NCBI RefSeq assembly: GCF_030269605.1
Contig: NZ_BSTQ01000001.1
Span: 248,001-312,000, forward strand
Length of the DNA stretch: 64,000 nucleotides
Source of the DNA: Lentzea sp. NBRC 105346
GTDB lineage: Bacteria > Actinomycetota > Actinomycetes > Mycobacteriales > Pseudonocardiaceae
Direction of reading: 5' to 3'
Within the stretch, counting starts at the first letter, position 1; each line of letters opens with the position of its first letter. A model generated the notes under the pieces. That model was given only the letters and a program-made list of their open reading frames with translations. It had not been told where the DNA came from and searched no databases. The position numbers were made by a program, and so were the translations under genes. Of this stretch, positions 44,901-46,800 are shown in pieces.

Positions 44901-44973
44901 AGAGGTTCGTGAGGTCCATGTAGTTGACATTGGCCTCGTACGAGCTATTGGTGTTGACGCCCTTCTTGGCCAT
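11983..44973 (-). CDS. Giant (10,996-residue) multidomain T7SS-type substrate with protease, ADP-ribosyltransferase and cyclase-like domains
   Basis: One uninterrupted frame of 32,991 bp. The ATG at 44971-44973 has AGGAG at 44982-44986, 8 bases upstream. Residues 1-105 form a helical domain of WXG100 size, without WxG but with Y93xxxE97, a T7SS YxxxD/E-type signal. Residues 110-500 are a Pro/Thr/Lys linker with repeats. Residues 520-970 hold repeated helix-turn-helix-like units ending in Trp (for example GVDPKTLRRWL). The rest is about 28 OmpA-like repeats interleaved with 12 zincin modules whose HE motifs start at residues 1509, 2156, 3669, 4236, 4939, 5666, 6910, 7374, 8560, 9138, 9878 and 10702. 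An ADP-ribosyltransferase-like domain lies near 3139-3252 and a cyclase-like domain near 6068-6265. An acidic Ser/Asp run is encoded around 17170-17240. No classical signal peptide, transmembrane segment or cysteine was seen. It is the last gene of the WXG100 operon. Export by an ESX system and a toxin or predation role are inference. Confidence 0.93.
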   Translation of the reverse strand: MAKKGVNTNSSYEANVNYMDLTNLSAGELQAKIKEIEDYHRNLRLSNGDLGPIGSLASQQLNQSSDKVAEHLGVATGVYDKIKDKINQTKQLYQEQEQRAADRFKRIATPPPDLKRPTPITPPQAPGVTAPTGPKVAPPPNFTGASPQPGNGPAARPGAPGTATPKPNGDNASNARPSTPPPGTGKVPGTAGPGSIAGRLGGAVPGIGAPVNTADPKSANPAVQRPGSPTDAPTTAAGKNPSATAPTAPTAKTPNATAPVGPGRPVGQQPNTAPSNPKSPAAKSPSTSIPATPVTPAGQQPKTTPTTKTPTTPAAPVTPPGQQPKTTPGNPKTPTTKSPSTSNPATPVTPPGQQPKTAPGNPKTPTTKSPSTSIPATPVTPAGQQPKTTPTTKTPTTPAAPVTPPGQQPKTAPGNPKTPTTKSPSTSIPATPATPPGQQPKTTPGNPKTPTTKTPTTPATPVTPTNQQSTKAGRRPPTGKSSTPPKATTSPASDTKAPKETSATPQAAAGKQRKRQAPPAPDWAQVRQAVDTWTLDSDTTLVGHLEQLGFSLHHNEQLATMIGAKAHQLWPTASMTPYALTQKLGVAAVTSPPWAPNPAAVSAALTEQQVWHLASQWTPNGPVSLTNTLNDLGLPLHRTHHTYSDFANNILQTMATRVWSSIPPQQRPSMVKTLATAIGVDPKTLRRWLPQDTAQDVAQLEAQLRAAAGSWHPIVGGPSLFAVLELQGFGLRTGPSKSSPLRPEVAQLAKDTLAALAPHSYTNLDLMNLVGVSNSFFYSWKQEFERAANPAPRDIARTWLQNPGGRTLEDALGTHQGPELTPVLHEVLAELTNRGFNGPQLVQATGLTPAFVQEWHENRHSAGAKRPRDPSPETGDTKRVRGPETDWRPGPITFRNYLINTLGVELYTNGKYNDQAITLFTTEATKLITSGSHTIDDVHSALGISSKTLKPWLAERSNPFTAPAPAAAFTYQGWTAADKATLRQHLLNQGQELYDTKGKYLPEALIQLVTVARQLIGTIDPRTGLVITEHGLHKIVGVSPDILEPAMRALPPAGPDTDVAFDQGSDALGPDDQQRLDDLARKIAGEAVTAHRSGAELPKITITGFAAATEPNAADLANNRAHSVFQHLIFNRVSHHLAQLQQGTVHSEQLLSGDIDFTLGSDIGGTGARVVVDWDTAGPGSPDSMQSVEPTAPALGSHEIVVEFDPEDVVLGPENQQNIDDLATQIAESAITRAQRGYRMPTITVTGNGVNPTTSAKQAAVARRDLFDRIAHHLNGALTLDDLPIVTATNPRGAANTTDIHVNWDLSETTEYTAPESAEITLDGPVHQPVKTVLDDRTWATAPDSRPAPWSRVPNPIGRDRIAAARPLAHTTTVRTTDAQALATSKITLGAGRPKIEIDPLDTSSNFDVALMEVEPSRWVLEVTHKVYLDPKGRKDSTVDKIWARAQQGMDRIVNDQGFGLPSGAQLSVNLVRVARPEDAHSTVGITTAGQRADTGQWPTDITPELAVHELLHNVGLVDEYQDSSGNVFQQKQGRGYLMPGTDTGIMSNQITTDATVKPRHLWRIENHVRGLAHLQESDHGQLNPPSGAPVVPPRHHGPQLTGAAPGTATRPQAPVTGVSTDIAEDRVFRQAMDDLARTGDRDALARRADYIARWQPAINTYATALDDHATNPDTNALVDSYQQVNALLWELSRDPALNENLIRFDSDSLTLSPDEVARLGRITDEAVAAAVRAKANGEAAPIIKIISRGTDPTLAEAHSLEVWTTVLKQLGDRPGAYDGVDVDIAIAPGTPGLTEVHVDQLSEDTSDNSASDTDSVLSSTPTEHELNLQPGESKLSVQLETELDQLARELADTANRREGMAYLPLSVSITNFSSDVRPQAEAVRAYLDERIDFHLNETKPGNTAHRPTVSLGESSEVKPGHKRSRSGSVKVDYQLRKTPPPSPMTTTAPPLPAPAGQVITSPAAQAKHPILDDEGWRHSTKDFGHPDSAWAKHPNPVSQQDIAAVTGKVPFRRYVSETGGLTDNSKIVRQKGKRKPSFGLTAWRSPIGYHYQRVQFPGTDGRPGTVVQHREYVLYVENLSKYSEDQVARFEQNLTSGVNALNKGLALPTGDQFSQSVRLTDDPAAATGRIWIGPAGSRPNQLSIPIDAGPEVFGHEIMHWAGLDDTYFEGRDENPSIFQHSKGKVVKHTDGSLETVGTGRLAEDLSIMGPLATSGHAALTPRDLWLAEKRGPDTRTMAPIQVNEKLEIAGPQVSTSDTPSAGGFEVMPGVKIPFSPETESPFGYDVLVRDQGWAAKAENFEKTLRNYLFAAPEVRHAAQQSLIKLRDVLLARYPNQPEKVAAAFGGIKVTSAGQIGNIASLEVLDNVIAHGNVRVLMTTLYNALYFNNGEVSLKRIVHDYTHGKLSKKQAKELGLDTKTLDKHKAFMNGKARYWAELVLGTLYPEKAYLFSDDPFALGNLAAQGNDAIEIATSQSNRAPRIDEARKISEHKRGLLELAREGMWLDRPEYQLTTNTLELTGMVEKEISPDDVTFDDDGKPTLRSEEDGLLSVVAFDAEGHPIDQVHRELWGFSEVTVFTPDGPVTKPVEQALPVSKAVKYTTGPVFVTDIRAGDLEPIEGVMPKGPELPQPYLEVPGALHETELTSEDIEFDDNGKPALREEDPDLLELVVLDKEGNKVENLVFGDNGDAVSAVVTPAVIDHAPGTPGSADLRTRPIDSVLPFSKIIKISSGPGRIENIRHTDLPVVPPGHEPVKGPEVPLPWESGKATFKLDENASWYRAKNAVQGMPLIAGVSGTTIRMQTAFKWLNVPHVHEVDFFKANLAWMLHEDHSFYEIVRGGQMASSPAPRSGNEMSLNNAVEMYKSIDDLDPGLLDGLRTHPAAPVVPPHEELYLELVHKDFEDGGFLHPPMNKVLFARNLHKLITAMRDDPDYKPPSTRLARIVNNLREWMARNDLTPADVLTKLGVAHLVAINTYATSTEHDLINLAMQTRSGFASLATHQLFFVKLKDKLDRVLKAGKLSLPAADSDPVLAKIVQEHRSFAKELKYNRDRKTGIELLLAEADVELIVHEKDAAKTAEIQQRKAELTEELKEVVNAIEVIDPAIAAVREEAYQRLAALTPQIVAEMRLHADMLIDAMHRLPKLSGHTVYRGDWKLGTLTGPASVLSKFSSTYGEQSITFNDFSSASLDPEWAKGFLESAPDDGLGHKVFTTIELNGSHAVDISALTTMPTEQEIVFLPGASIEVTSSEIVTEDGMTFESLTARERPPAPKAGIVTDVISEESSDSDHDSVPDQSQSTVLTEIARMGAPQWTNNGAGSSMAEAFELAQQLKNAPRTPQAPPNDRTASDRPATVSPGDAGTTPIDETTTGLTFLANELVDTSIMRAERGYLPPKVTLGVAPGAIDQARAAWHGIQQAITDNLAGRGVHLTEDAMPVVEFELDPRHESDAVHVETDWDLVRSGGHVPSSPGTPDEVSTTPVDTLTQQAREIMDDPSYRHASSDPTDPSYRPAPWFEPTEDPVDVDDLAPFLGNAHVGEIWSEEVQVAKDSEIAPGEVRLESFRSGIGFDHRVLVTADGRKVHHLTIRHHMPKPEGMTLAAYKTLKNKILNAVDDFVNPGYRLPDGGQLHVELEFVDNAADAHHPTVTLWPGDNRADATNIGVESHPLIYVHELVGHRLGFFDEYTDTDEQAGLWLADKPLPTPANDFGRKAGQGRVVHDDSLMTDGVLEPGATLAPRYAWQLQHLLNAQSTVPPTSFDQLVHRTEEPLRRGLPAPGTDQDSPRPSAPATTGSALTTLDFSGVELGGVVQFTGDSVELTAGHTATLDELAGQLAQTMIDRTRAGKPLPSLEIAARGSIDDAAGAQVPQVANTLLGLVEQQLTALRGDTAVSVDDLALTLTLDPNGRPGRVELVVDGGLLRPHGRQGPDTTVEFSPAGKANAYERSKIVSLARDLAAAAVRRSGALPVTITGGAVSAGAVKKLLLDRLGLELSRAQRGVPTGSQLTVTDFRDIRVGTGSTVDSNTAAVTVDWDITPATNSGHVPGKAPVVHQVTVPHPVLDNEAWRHSDKTSDHPDASWSKHPNPVSAEEIAAVRDLVTPLVHRGEYSTLSTASRIVKDGAGRPTIDFQLGARGQIGYEARRMKFPNGTVVMDYTFRVFLENTEEYTPAQVEEFKSTVSGGVAQYWNNGSALPSGDLVNFNVEFTTDPKKATQRLEIAPEGARTNQFVFPINTKAVAAAHEFGHSAGLEDQYPAAGLVFQNSPGTTVRHTDGTLEIVGTGMLARPGDPGLMGQGVHGPNPQVMPRDLWNLEKRGPNLNVLGPVEVAPIASSSGSSAIHFEPGAGMLTPDEIDKLDILAAKIADVAQRHQQGLPPLEVEIISHGATANADLAAVRSETVTNLLLQQLGSHFARLGITAPLFDLVDPTWGTNRAGTDGEVTVSFPQDAESDVDTHPDGIRLPRTSAPQLPPLDDDVDSTPSEVPSDEEFEPSFEFAEDSDTLTGEQLAYLEAEASRIARTALLERRAGQDVPVVEIVVHGTGDLAQRRLDAVTWALLPMINDRLDDLQQNVPPHGRPDLREVIGLTVLTDPGGTDGHVDVALLTHPRPQHPVAPPVTDFQQNIWENRLSEEMLGFDPGQQHLDEGQRAALDRLADRLADATRARQGQGYQPPVVTLTSVPALDGNARLIQAHLEHRLGTMVPRPAMPSFQIVHVDQEIDDRVDIGVDWTLTPIAPRVAPQIEPDLVHAPLDVLTQEALAIIDDESYRHASDDPDDESYKESPWFEPVDEPVDVAAMTPHLDNAHTVTVESEDVQLSADSTISGREDAPAHLRFGPYGSGIGFDYRALFTEDGRKVHHFTVKHLMPQPDWMTDTEYETARAKAVAAVEQFYNQGYRFPDGGQLHVVLELVDNQADAHHPPVTLHPGDDRANTENLGVDAPAVTWAHELVGHRLGLFDEYVEPGPTGGVLLKPKPLTTPENDFGRKAGQGRAVFDEAIMSDGTYQPGARFAPRYAWQLQRLVHSLASVPVTSHDQLIDRIEQPVRRGRMPFADDTGTPGGVANAPRPHQPASLDSDTSIEFELDDDELSAEQVEQLDAVAADVAAKAYTNDLNKLGPVQVKIITDPGFVDSELTDSQAEAVRSKLTAQIESHLYRYPYEVDVDSVVEFEVVPETDGDLGTITLKIDDGRPQTRPTGIAATVRTDLDSDELTPRQRQDISDIARRIAERALLNHREGQGKVEAEITLTLDDENADGFVRLAPLTGVLRGEIRKHLADLQRNVPAEYRPRLAKLMKTVVRTDTDGLPGKLDITLRERVDGGPTRPKPSPAPLATDDQKAIWDNALVETSGYFDLGTTTVADGYAQMLDATVDALTEAVITRHGLDYRPPGITVLTPSGDQARAAVIRDLVLDGITQRLGERGIQLPATALPVVTTEVSDVDENSFHVDVDWDLQRPAGWQPKNGYGPRPDPTVVDTTALEQKTVKHPILDDPSWAHASIDPDDPSYRPAPWFKSADGPVDMAALRHLIPTAHVTHVHTEGVDVSSASTINPRSDGRGPHVKLIRYNSPVGFDHRILTDEHGNEIEHLTVKQYIPQPDWMSDEDYETFTGETLPGAMSEQFNRGDRLPNGRRLVVEIELVDTPAQAHNTPVTIHQGLGRADTGNLYLDDIPSATIAHELAGHLLGLFDEYTEDSGHRQIFLNYPPLTKNDDIDDPGQRPVGRVVFDKGLMSSGMNLPGAEFAPRNAWQLNHIINALAPQTDVTPYTPPTPDPRGSRMEVEPSGLKRPREHSPDTPATRQRLDGPSPAETLEQFNSWLHTGRADLVEVLNDGGHRITADDPDSYPDLVRHFVVDKVNGSRGAPGPRIEDIAGKVGLPVGVVQHWFQLTLPVEHPVPPTGLHRPDDGMLEELARWMGLTDHTTTIGELSDLVLDGHSDEFVAAHHNMHSSQIRTLRMWMRDEAFAGDGPWAPRGADVTATLPPKPPGGGFVIGEDGTVTEFGPQLDDLDFGKSFTDNVFDALDAPRLDRPDLGKPFTEDLFDTLDSTVDTAPRPMELRERDWDSPRPRDDRPLTPQRLVTEFGIPEINQQRFQKLADRFNVVLDVRPTNPASVTWLERGALPKPKDIKAKTISEIDVLLGADRGSIGLVGYFVPTMPANLADLDDATRAQVTKRFNDRVTEHTELAGEMAALAQQGRFQVRDGIVVGKSPTGDYVPVTGDHDVFHIRGIDDGGYLALDDYDSVVDLLVHRNVGVQHGAHMYWTPVGGFQQKIFDDIVERHGDQEPLIRFNPGRPPALVLSDHKPTTPATPLTPWGRGDSDDSLSDDVSSESSQAPPALTKGTFRFEADGSLRPAAQRDVDRLAFSVVEKAIAARRDGRPKPKLTVTSNVPDVTVAGQQVRLGATLLFQRIDHHLGQLGPRAHGLRGQDVVDLAFGNNPGGVANSIDIELSEQFVSSVHFGQDSTLLTPAQVESLRPLAEDMARTALRDKRAGRPAPLIEITITDDGSGNSQQRVHDVASVLNGHVQTELDRLQAMQPAGYRFGADIVGLTVNPQGTGAPGQLDVALRRPDPAPPATPSAPPPSAHTTAVWTGANPEATLALTPGVNPFTAENLAGLNRLAHDLAETTIMRSHRDFLPPGVTITGYDPAAQREADAVAAYLAQAVGHVTAVNHTALPEWQMPIVTTTPGTAGVQAGVVVDWSLQRPVDYDWPSGPAVQPAIHNVPVNLDQDVVKHPILDDPTWASVPNDPDLPGYRPAPWFAPQNPVDVKALLARLPGPLPATWVSSEEVQPRGASTVAPRPGQPPFVAMSSVGSNIGYDLTVLKTASGQEVALATVKHHIPRPANISAADYEAFLDRVTRSVDHIFNQGNRLPNGQQLAVRVEFVDNPYAATVPPVTLHPANTGMRANSLNVPIDAADVVLAHELVGHPLGLPDEYDEHDPDGGVFLSEPPLPTPANDFGRKARRGRVVNDHGLMANHGLLPGSELTPRNAWRLNHTFIALSNNPPVVDVSHLDTTFGFPASESSSRGGRQHRRGIDPYHVRRTSTGTPQVTVPPIPATKPELALEFAYGQPHLTEQQATELDALARDLAETAARRVSKNHPPKITISGHADQATGWANVVGQFLDQRIGQHLASAGVRLAENARPSITVQPSVVAGRDGLDVRVDWTLKHTVTHSPSDPGRTQQAMHTLITSPRPQGPHPVLDNEQWRHSTKNFDHPDAAWATHPNPASTSDIDAVRDLVPFRVVTNEINMPLNPDGEVRNSAGTPMPFKHAAHGDGGYQSRLIEFPGQNGQPSTIVEDRTYVLYLTNADQFTAEQLAEFEENAEIGLDQYLNRGFALPSGIQLNHKIKFTRDRAEATSAIEIAPPGKHPTMHSIPIDGMPVHFAHEIAGHHGGLLDEYFEGEKDQPRVLQQSEGRTIKHIDGSTEVVGKGLVHEPDDPTMMGTNADVPTTQILPRTLWTFEKNGPVPNFVVPTNVGSPVTPAVPRPQPVLSLDFQPGQDMITEGQQDLVDALAETIARDTITSHQLGVEPPLVTIDGFHATEVKSAAATHTLLTARIDHHVTALGGGADITLPLVIIDPPTPASRHGLDIRVESELPVGGSTTSGSSPSDTSSGSTETLVPSDVLGEPAWQQYQSGAEDFLNANPALVRQGEAPLVVRDQIAAVMAVLGEPALRQRLDDPEAATIVDAVNGGLDRLPRYTGPATAAVALPPEAISGLMVSTGPVRLPGLTMHNHTVTPPPNTNALFSGTLTGHDVSMLPGRTPGELMPKVGTEFRVAATPGPDGAVLFELGDPAARPRPQRPEAVSAEFLRSRITGPGSETWHAYGDQAARFLAVNSAQVASTMSHNAAQAGLRTMLAVAHGEKHVIDLLEDPAHLLYRTEFVTGAKVLPPLSGRLFGATSLDAGDVAAFVPGAFIETLPVDLLGYQQGTSPYVDDNVLFVIDAADARSLAGLLPDDPAILDPDAVYRVENVHTDEWGRRVVHLADTRTIGFTEADFARLVHTWGEGHTGMPLVDHLNRHGGGIDANNPATFPPALRDIALRDYASRTSGDQINDIIATATNLGLPPTVVRDWVQHTGPVTPSNAAGSAPVTAPPVRTTGSGTTATVHFEHGSAGLAADQASVLNDVASMIAKKVLLENRAGHAKPVLDITVFGDNGSEAGSAQREAVEEALLAEVDAALIELQQNLPDDHQQEASDLVEINRLVDTAGSAGRVDVSLRVQDPAPVATPRPAPSVTPEQEAVWKNSRPEHEVRFASGTTAITATEQAALLPLAVHLTETALTRVARNYFPPKVKITAASEGQALAAKAAVEQMMTQVLADRGNRLSRSAMPVFDLAIATAHTADRVGIDVDWSLAHTQAHVPSSPGRPDEIGPPSDVLTSDVRAILDDEDYRHASANPDDPTYKQPWDGFAPTGEQIDYAQVDANIGNAHKTTVRSTEMQLAGKSTITPRPGEQAHLKLNTYGGDIAFDHHVVSDAEGRKIQYFVIKHHMPKPGWMGVDEYETVKQNATDAVDSYFNAGYRFPDGSLLRVKVEFTDRAADAHHKTITLHRDDVRANTGNISVHTPPVTLAHELAGHPLGLTDEYTESAEGGPVFLRPLPLSTPENDFGRKAGRGRVVKDDALMSEGMYEQGAGLAARYLWRLQHTVNSSAATPVTSYDQLVHRTEQPMRRGYGTYLPGGATRPPNARSADLPGTTGLLDVATFEYEPDSTVLTGDQQARLDAGVAAAAKQALRDYRAGKPAPRLLIAVGDKPHGVRYNATVHAVVEKFTEKLDALQRNIPESFRAPVGDVIAVEVRSTGATGDVTIGLQSSVDLNVDTDPPAAPEIDEYVLNGLKPEEFIHFEDGARALSDDQLDELDELITTVEQEARQRIDRHHRPPKITVSALDGDTDRRTAVLEYLNLHLHGRLFDLPESAVPTVVAGNVVSEPGYVRLDVDWDLERTADYQPPDPGSSREPGPAGDTLTKQAREILDDRTWQHARDEGATPWFERSGRPVDIDAIRPYLHNAHVTTVSGESEMPSQASKIFKREGERAPMVLDTIHKQIGFDHYAVVDQNGTAVDYYVVKHHLLVDPSLRPEQVEEFKSDARQAVRDHFNGYGTPDGRKTYVDIEFVDDPADAHHPPVELLPPGSGRANVRNIPLDSEPVVLAHELAGHPLGLHDEYAEQDADNRPVFNQFPPMTTDTDPDGVKGGRGHVVFDEGLMSQGAARAGARFTPRNAWQLKHILNASAATPLTTFDQLVNGTQPPVQRGTMPDFTEDSDTESESDSNSDSDSDSDDSDAVTSEQAPNAKGAEPLGPTTVRFTGDATTLTDDQIRVLDTAAARIAKRTLEKYEPGAYRAELVVTAPGGQDADLAEDRAWRVEATVKALIEAHLDDLQPDVAPDRVLTVTDVVTTRTEVAGTGTPGDVDLELVETTEDSTSSESDVRRSPSPVHAGLPAVASFQFAPESTVLSEEQAAELDRGVAAAAKKALLEFRAGRSKPELLVVLQGFDTPQGRPRAQAIETALRARFDAHLDGLQQNVPPRFRAKFAKVADVKYRGVNGGVSGQVDITMPVRDTASPAASVKLPYVDSAILKGLRPEEFLTFAPGRQDLSEEQVDTLDALVFDIAEAVRRHAELGHLPPKVTVSSLPGTVAQRDIVLDHLKAALRDELSDLAPATLPTVTVGTGPSRLRTVRIDVDWSVAHGPDFTPSSPGGPDQVGPPRDVLTAEARRILDDESYRHASDDPDDPTYKDSPWFERTGPQVDIDALTQNLDNAHVTTVVGEYAEPTQTATLSDMDPIRGTIGFDHYSLVDENHTAVDYFLIKQYLDFDPSITRDQREQFVANARQAVRDHFNGYGTPDGKRIYVDLEIVDDPADAHHPPVAIHPAGDARANARNLAVDKPSVVLAHELAGHPLGLFDEYTERDADGRPVFLKYPPLTTEQNPTGAKGGQGRAVFDLGLMSDGMLVPGARLTPRNAWHLKHLLMSHAATPQTGYDQLVNGTEPPVRRGQMPDYTPESDDHDSEEYGDGSPPNAKAGQHLWFLNDANALTPPQLDKLDGLAAKIAEQTLTNVHTGQDGPKLAITVHTEVGSRSALDQAELVDAELKDRIEHHLAALQPDVPVEQRVTVNDVTPFGWDVDENGTPGRFDLDLMAPPLLAVTMELDEDTELTDRQRQGLDALAEKIAERALDNHLAGAPKLELAVDARSAAGRTAAAGRFMVVADELYAQVEHHLSQLQQDVPVNQRATVDDVLDLVGDATEGSGDVAEVDIELRTTDASPTGPRPVAEFTGDEDTMSTKDLQALGDAASRIAATALLEHRAGRTKPVVDVRVSGEGALAGNRAAAVEAALDALVRSHLADLQRDLPARSRQSLDALIDLRVTTEAGARPGQVTIATTTQPRGPFPPAPPASAFDQRVWHNLRPEESLPVVPGTTALSPTHKGTLTRLANRLADTALMRAQRSYQPPTVHIAVPEGFEQQAAAVREHLEQTTRGRGAQPPTFKITTGQRTEITIDVDWTLGPVVRYAPGDLDPVSEQVLDKLTPAHRAIMDDEARRHASSEPGDPSHRPTPEFTHTGPPIDFTEIDQYIGNAHVTTVRSADVQLAGSSTISPRPDGPPHLDVTTYSSDIGFDYRAVFDAHGQKIHHVTVRQHMPKPDWMRAAKYEATKRFATDSVERFYNTGFRLPDGGVLRVKLEFVDDPADAHHAPVTLHRGDARANVENIGVLSPAVTWAHELVGHRIGLFDEYVEPDPAGPVFLRPKPLATPRNDFGRKAGHGRAVLDNALMSQGMHSKGARFVPRYAWQLQQVINSHAAVPITTHDQLVNRTEEPIRRDPTVSSGAGHTLHRGRLYSTANLPPSALATYTPGAVTGLPTGLDVLPAPPAPTGRHTVEFVIDPHNARTPRPGHAVLDPDARYRVLNVHTGPNGHRVVHVTDVRNLRVTAQDTANAINTWSRGHTGITLLDHLNRGGHRIDPHDATTYPAVLPNFVLNQLRHAAGDTEPERVHATSRNTGVPAELIEQWVQPRRG
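26179..26772 (-). other. Edema factor/ExoY-like nucleotidyl cyclase domain (tentative) in the giant protein
   Basis: Residues about 6068-6265. Blocks in order: a lysine cluster ALPKPKDIKAKT (K6110, K6112, K6115, K6117), GLVGYFVP, then VTGDHDVFHIRGIDDGG with D6207 and D6209 in DxD spacing, then GVQHGAHMYW with H6243, then EPLIRFNPG. Lysines for ATP, a DxD metal site and an HG motif in this order resemble the calmodulin- or actin-activated cyclases EF, CyaA and ExoY. The asparagine of their NHG motif is Gln here. Family membership is inferred from motif order and is less certain than the transferase domain. Confidence 0.5.
35218..35559 (-). other. ADP-ribosyltransferase-like domain (R-SxS-ExE) in the giant protein
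   Basis: Residues about 3139-3252. Arg3151 sits in HTVYRGDW, the SxS-like motif is S3185-A-S3187 in DFSSASLDPEWA, and the biglutamate is E3232-Q-E3234 in PTEQEIVFLPG. The order and spacing fit the R-S-E (ExE, arginine-specific) class of mono-ADP-ribosyltransferase toxins, which transfer ADP-ribose from NAD to a target protein. Before it come about 850 residues without zincin modules, including a long charged helix at about 3060-3110. Confidence 0.7.
43575..44130 (-). repeat. Pro/Thr-rich tandem repeats in the giant gene
   Basis: About six imperfect units of 25-31 codons, each with a core like VTPPGQQPKTTP followed by GNPKTPTTKSPSTS or TTKTPTTPA. Units alternate in a higher-order pattern (25, 29, 31, 25, 29 residues). 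Nucleotide identity between units is high, so the array could expand or contract by recombination. It links the N-terminal export domain to the rest of the protein. Confidence 0.85.
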
Positions 44974-45012
44974 GGCGAAGGCTCCTGAGGTCGGTAGTCA
45001 GATCGGGAACGG

Positions 45013-46794
45013 TCAGACGGTGCGTTCCTCCTCGGGAGGCTGGTACTGCTTGAAGTTCTCGTAGGCCGCCTCGGCCGCCTCGCCGGAGGCCTTCGACTTG
45101 TTCGCGGCATCCTCGACCTGTTGTCCGGCGGCGTCGGCCTCGGCGCTCGCCTTCTCGGCGGCCGCGATGTCCCGCTCGTCCCCGGTTTCCATTGCTTTCG
45201 CGTTGGCCTCGGTGGCCGCCGCGTTCTTCGCGGCGAAGTCGCGGTTGGCCGTTTCGAAGGCTTCCTGGTCGGCACGCGCGGCGTCGTTCTTGGCGTCGAG
45301 GTCCTCGGCGGCCTGCTTCGCCGCGCGGTACTCCGCCTGCTCCTCCGGCGGCACGTCGGCCTCGTTCTGGCCGTACTTCTCCTGGAAGTCCTTGGACGCC
45401 TGCTCGGCCTCCTCCAGTGGGGCCTTCGTGTCCTGGAACGCGTCGTAGCTCTTCGCCGCTGCCTCGGAGAGCTCACCGGTCTCGGTCGCGAGGTCCTTCG
45501 CCGCCGCGGTGACGTCCGCGGACTCCTTCTTCGCCACGGCCTCGGCGTCCTCGAACTCCGCCAGCGTGTCGTCGTAGTCGGACTTCGCCCGCTCGTACTT
45601 GGCCTTGGCCTCGTCGAACGCCTTCTGGTCGCCCCGCTCCGCGGCCCTGTCGGCCTCCTTGGCGTAGCGTTCGGCGTCGCCGGCGTGCTTCTCGGCCTCG
45701 TCGGCCAGTCGCTGGGCCCGGTCGGCCGCAGCCTTGGCCTGCTTGGCCTCCGCGTCGACCTTCTCGCCCGCGGCCTTCACGTCCTCCGCCTCGGCGGCTT
45801 CGTTGTCCTTGGCCTGCTTGTACTTCTCCTGGGAGGCCTTCGCGGCGTCGGACTTCTTCTCGACCTCGTCGGTGGCCGCGTCGGTCTCGTTGTCCTTCTT
45901 CTTCGCCTCGTCGATGGTCTTGTCGATGTCGTGCGCGACCTTGTACGCCTCGAAGAGGATCTCGCCCGCGTCGGCGAGGTTGTCGAAGCGGCCCCAGCCC
46001 TTCTTGATCATCTTCAGTGCGTCGTCGAGCTTCCCGCTGAGCTTCGCGAGCTTGGCGAGCGCCATGCCGATCTTGGCGATCTTCGACATCAGCTTGGCCA
46101 CCCACGCCGCGACCTCGGCCACGATCTTCACGACGAACATCGCGGTGCCCGCACCCATGGTGAAAATGCCGGAGATCGCCGCCGCGAGCGCGTTGGCGAT
46201 GAAGTTGCCGATGATCACCGCGATCATGTCGCGCAGGATGTCCCGGCCGACCTGGATGAGCATGCCCGCGATGCCGACGATCTTGGCCTCGGTCTCCATC
46301 GCGTCCGCGGTCTTGTCGAGCTCGAGGGCGAACTGGTCCATGTTGGCGGTGTAGTTGTCCCGCGCCCCGCCGCTCCAGGCGCTGTCCTTCTGCATGTCCT
46401 TCTTGTGATCCTCTGCGATGACCCGCATCATCGCCGCCAGCTGCTTGGTCTCCTCGGACTTGCGCTGGATCTCCTTGGGATCGCCGGTGATGAAGTCGAG
46501 GCACTTCTTGAGCGGCTCGACGTGTTCCATCAGCCAGCCGACGCCCATGCCGAACAGCTGACCGAAGGGGTTGGCGATGAACTCCACTGTGGACGCCACG
46601 GCACCGATCGCGTTGAACGTGATGCCGAGGGCATACATCGTCTGGTTCTCGGCCTCTTCGTTGATCGAGTCGATCAGGCCGTCGTAGGCCTCGATGATCA
46701 ACGTGCCCTTGAACTTGTCGTTCTCGGTGAACTTGACGCCGTTGACGGTCGAGACGTTGGCGTCGTCCGGATTGTGGTTGATGTTGAGGGCCAT
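45013..46794 (-). CDS. Membrane-associated WXG-like protein with long coiled coil (593 aa)
   Basis: The protein begins MALNINHNPD. Residues 53-89 and 171-236 are long hydrophobic, Gly/Ala-rich stretches that could enter a membrane. W140-S-G142 in SAWSGGARDNY is a WxG turn typical of T7SS substrates. Residues about 290-590 are a highly charged Ala/Glu/Lys/Asp-rich coiled coil with almost no hydrophobic core. The last residues, YQPPEEERTV, contain a YxxxE signal. It starts 6 bases after the stop of the YbaB-like gene and ends 39 bases before the giant gene, so it is co-transcribed with both. A scaffold, pore or carrier for the giant protein is a reasonable guess from position. I do not recognise a named family. 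Confidence 0.85.
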   Translation of the reverse strand: MALNINHNPDDANVSTVNGVKFTENDKFKGTLIIEAYDGLIDSINEEAENQTMYALGITFNAIGAVASTVEFIANPFGQLFGMGVGWLMEHVEPLKKCLDFITGDPKEIQRKSEETKQLAAMMRVIAEDHKKDMQKDSAWSGGARDNYTANMDQFALELDKTADAMETEAKIVGIAGMLIQVGRDILRDMIAVIIGNFIANALAAAISGIFTMGAGTAMFVVKIVAEVAAWVAKLMSKIAKIGMALAKLAKLSGKLDDALKMIKKGWGRFDNLADAGEILFEAYKVAHDIDKTIDEAKKKDNETDAATDEVEKKSDAAKASQEKYKQAKDNEAAEAEDVKAAGEKVDAEAKQAKAAADRAQRLADEAEKHAGDAERYAKEADRAAERGDQKAFDEAKAKYERAKSDYDDTLAEFEDAEAVAKKESADVTAAAKDLATETGELSEAAAKSYDAFQDTKAPLEEAEQASKDFQEKYGQNEADVPPEEQAEYRAAKQAAEDLDAKNDAARADQEAFETANRDFAAKNAAATEANAKAMETGDERDIAAAEKASAEADAAGQQVEDAANKSKASGEAAEAAYENFKQYQPPEEERTV

Positions 46795-46800
46795 CGGTGT

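Noticed and set aside
11983..44973. The giant frame as an artefact of a GC-rich shadow
   Set aside because: It has recognisable domains throughout, a good ribosome site, normal amino-acid composition except for missing Cys, and fits the end of a co-directional operon.
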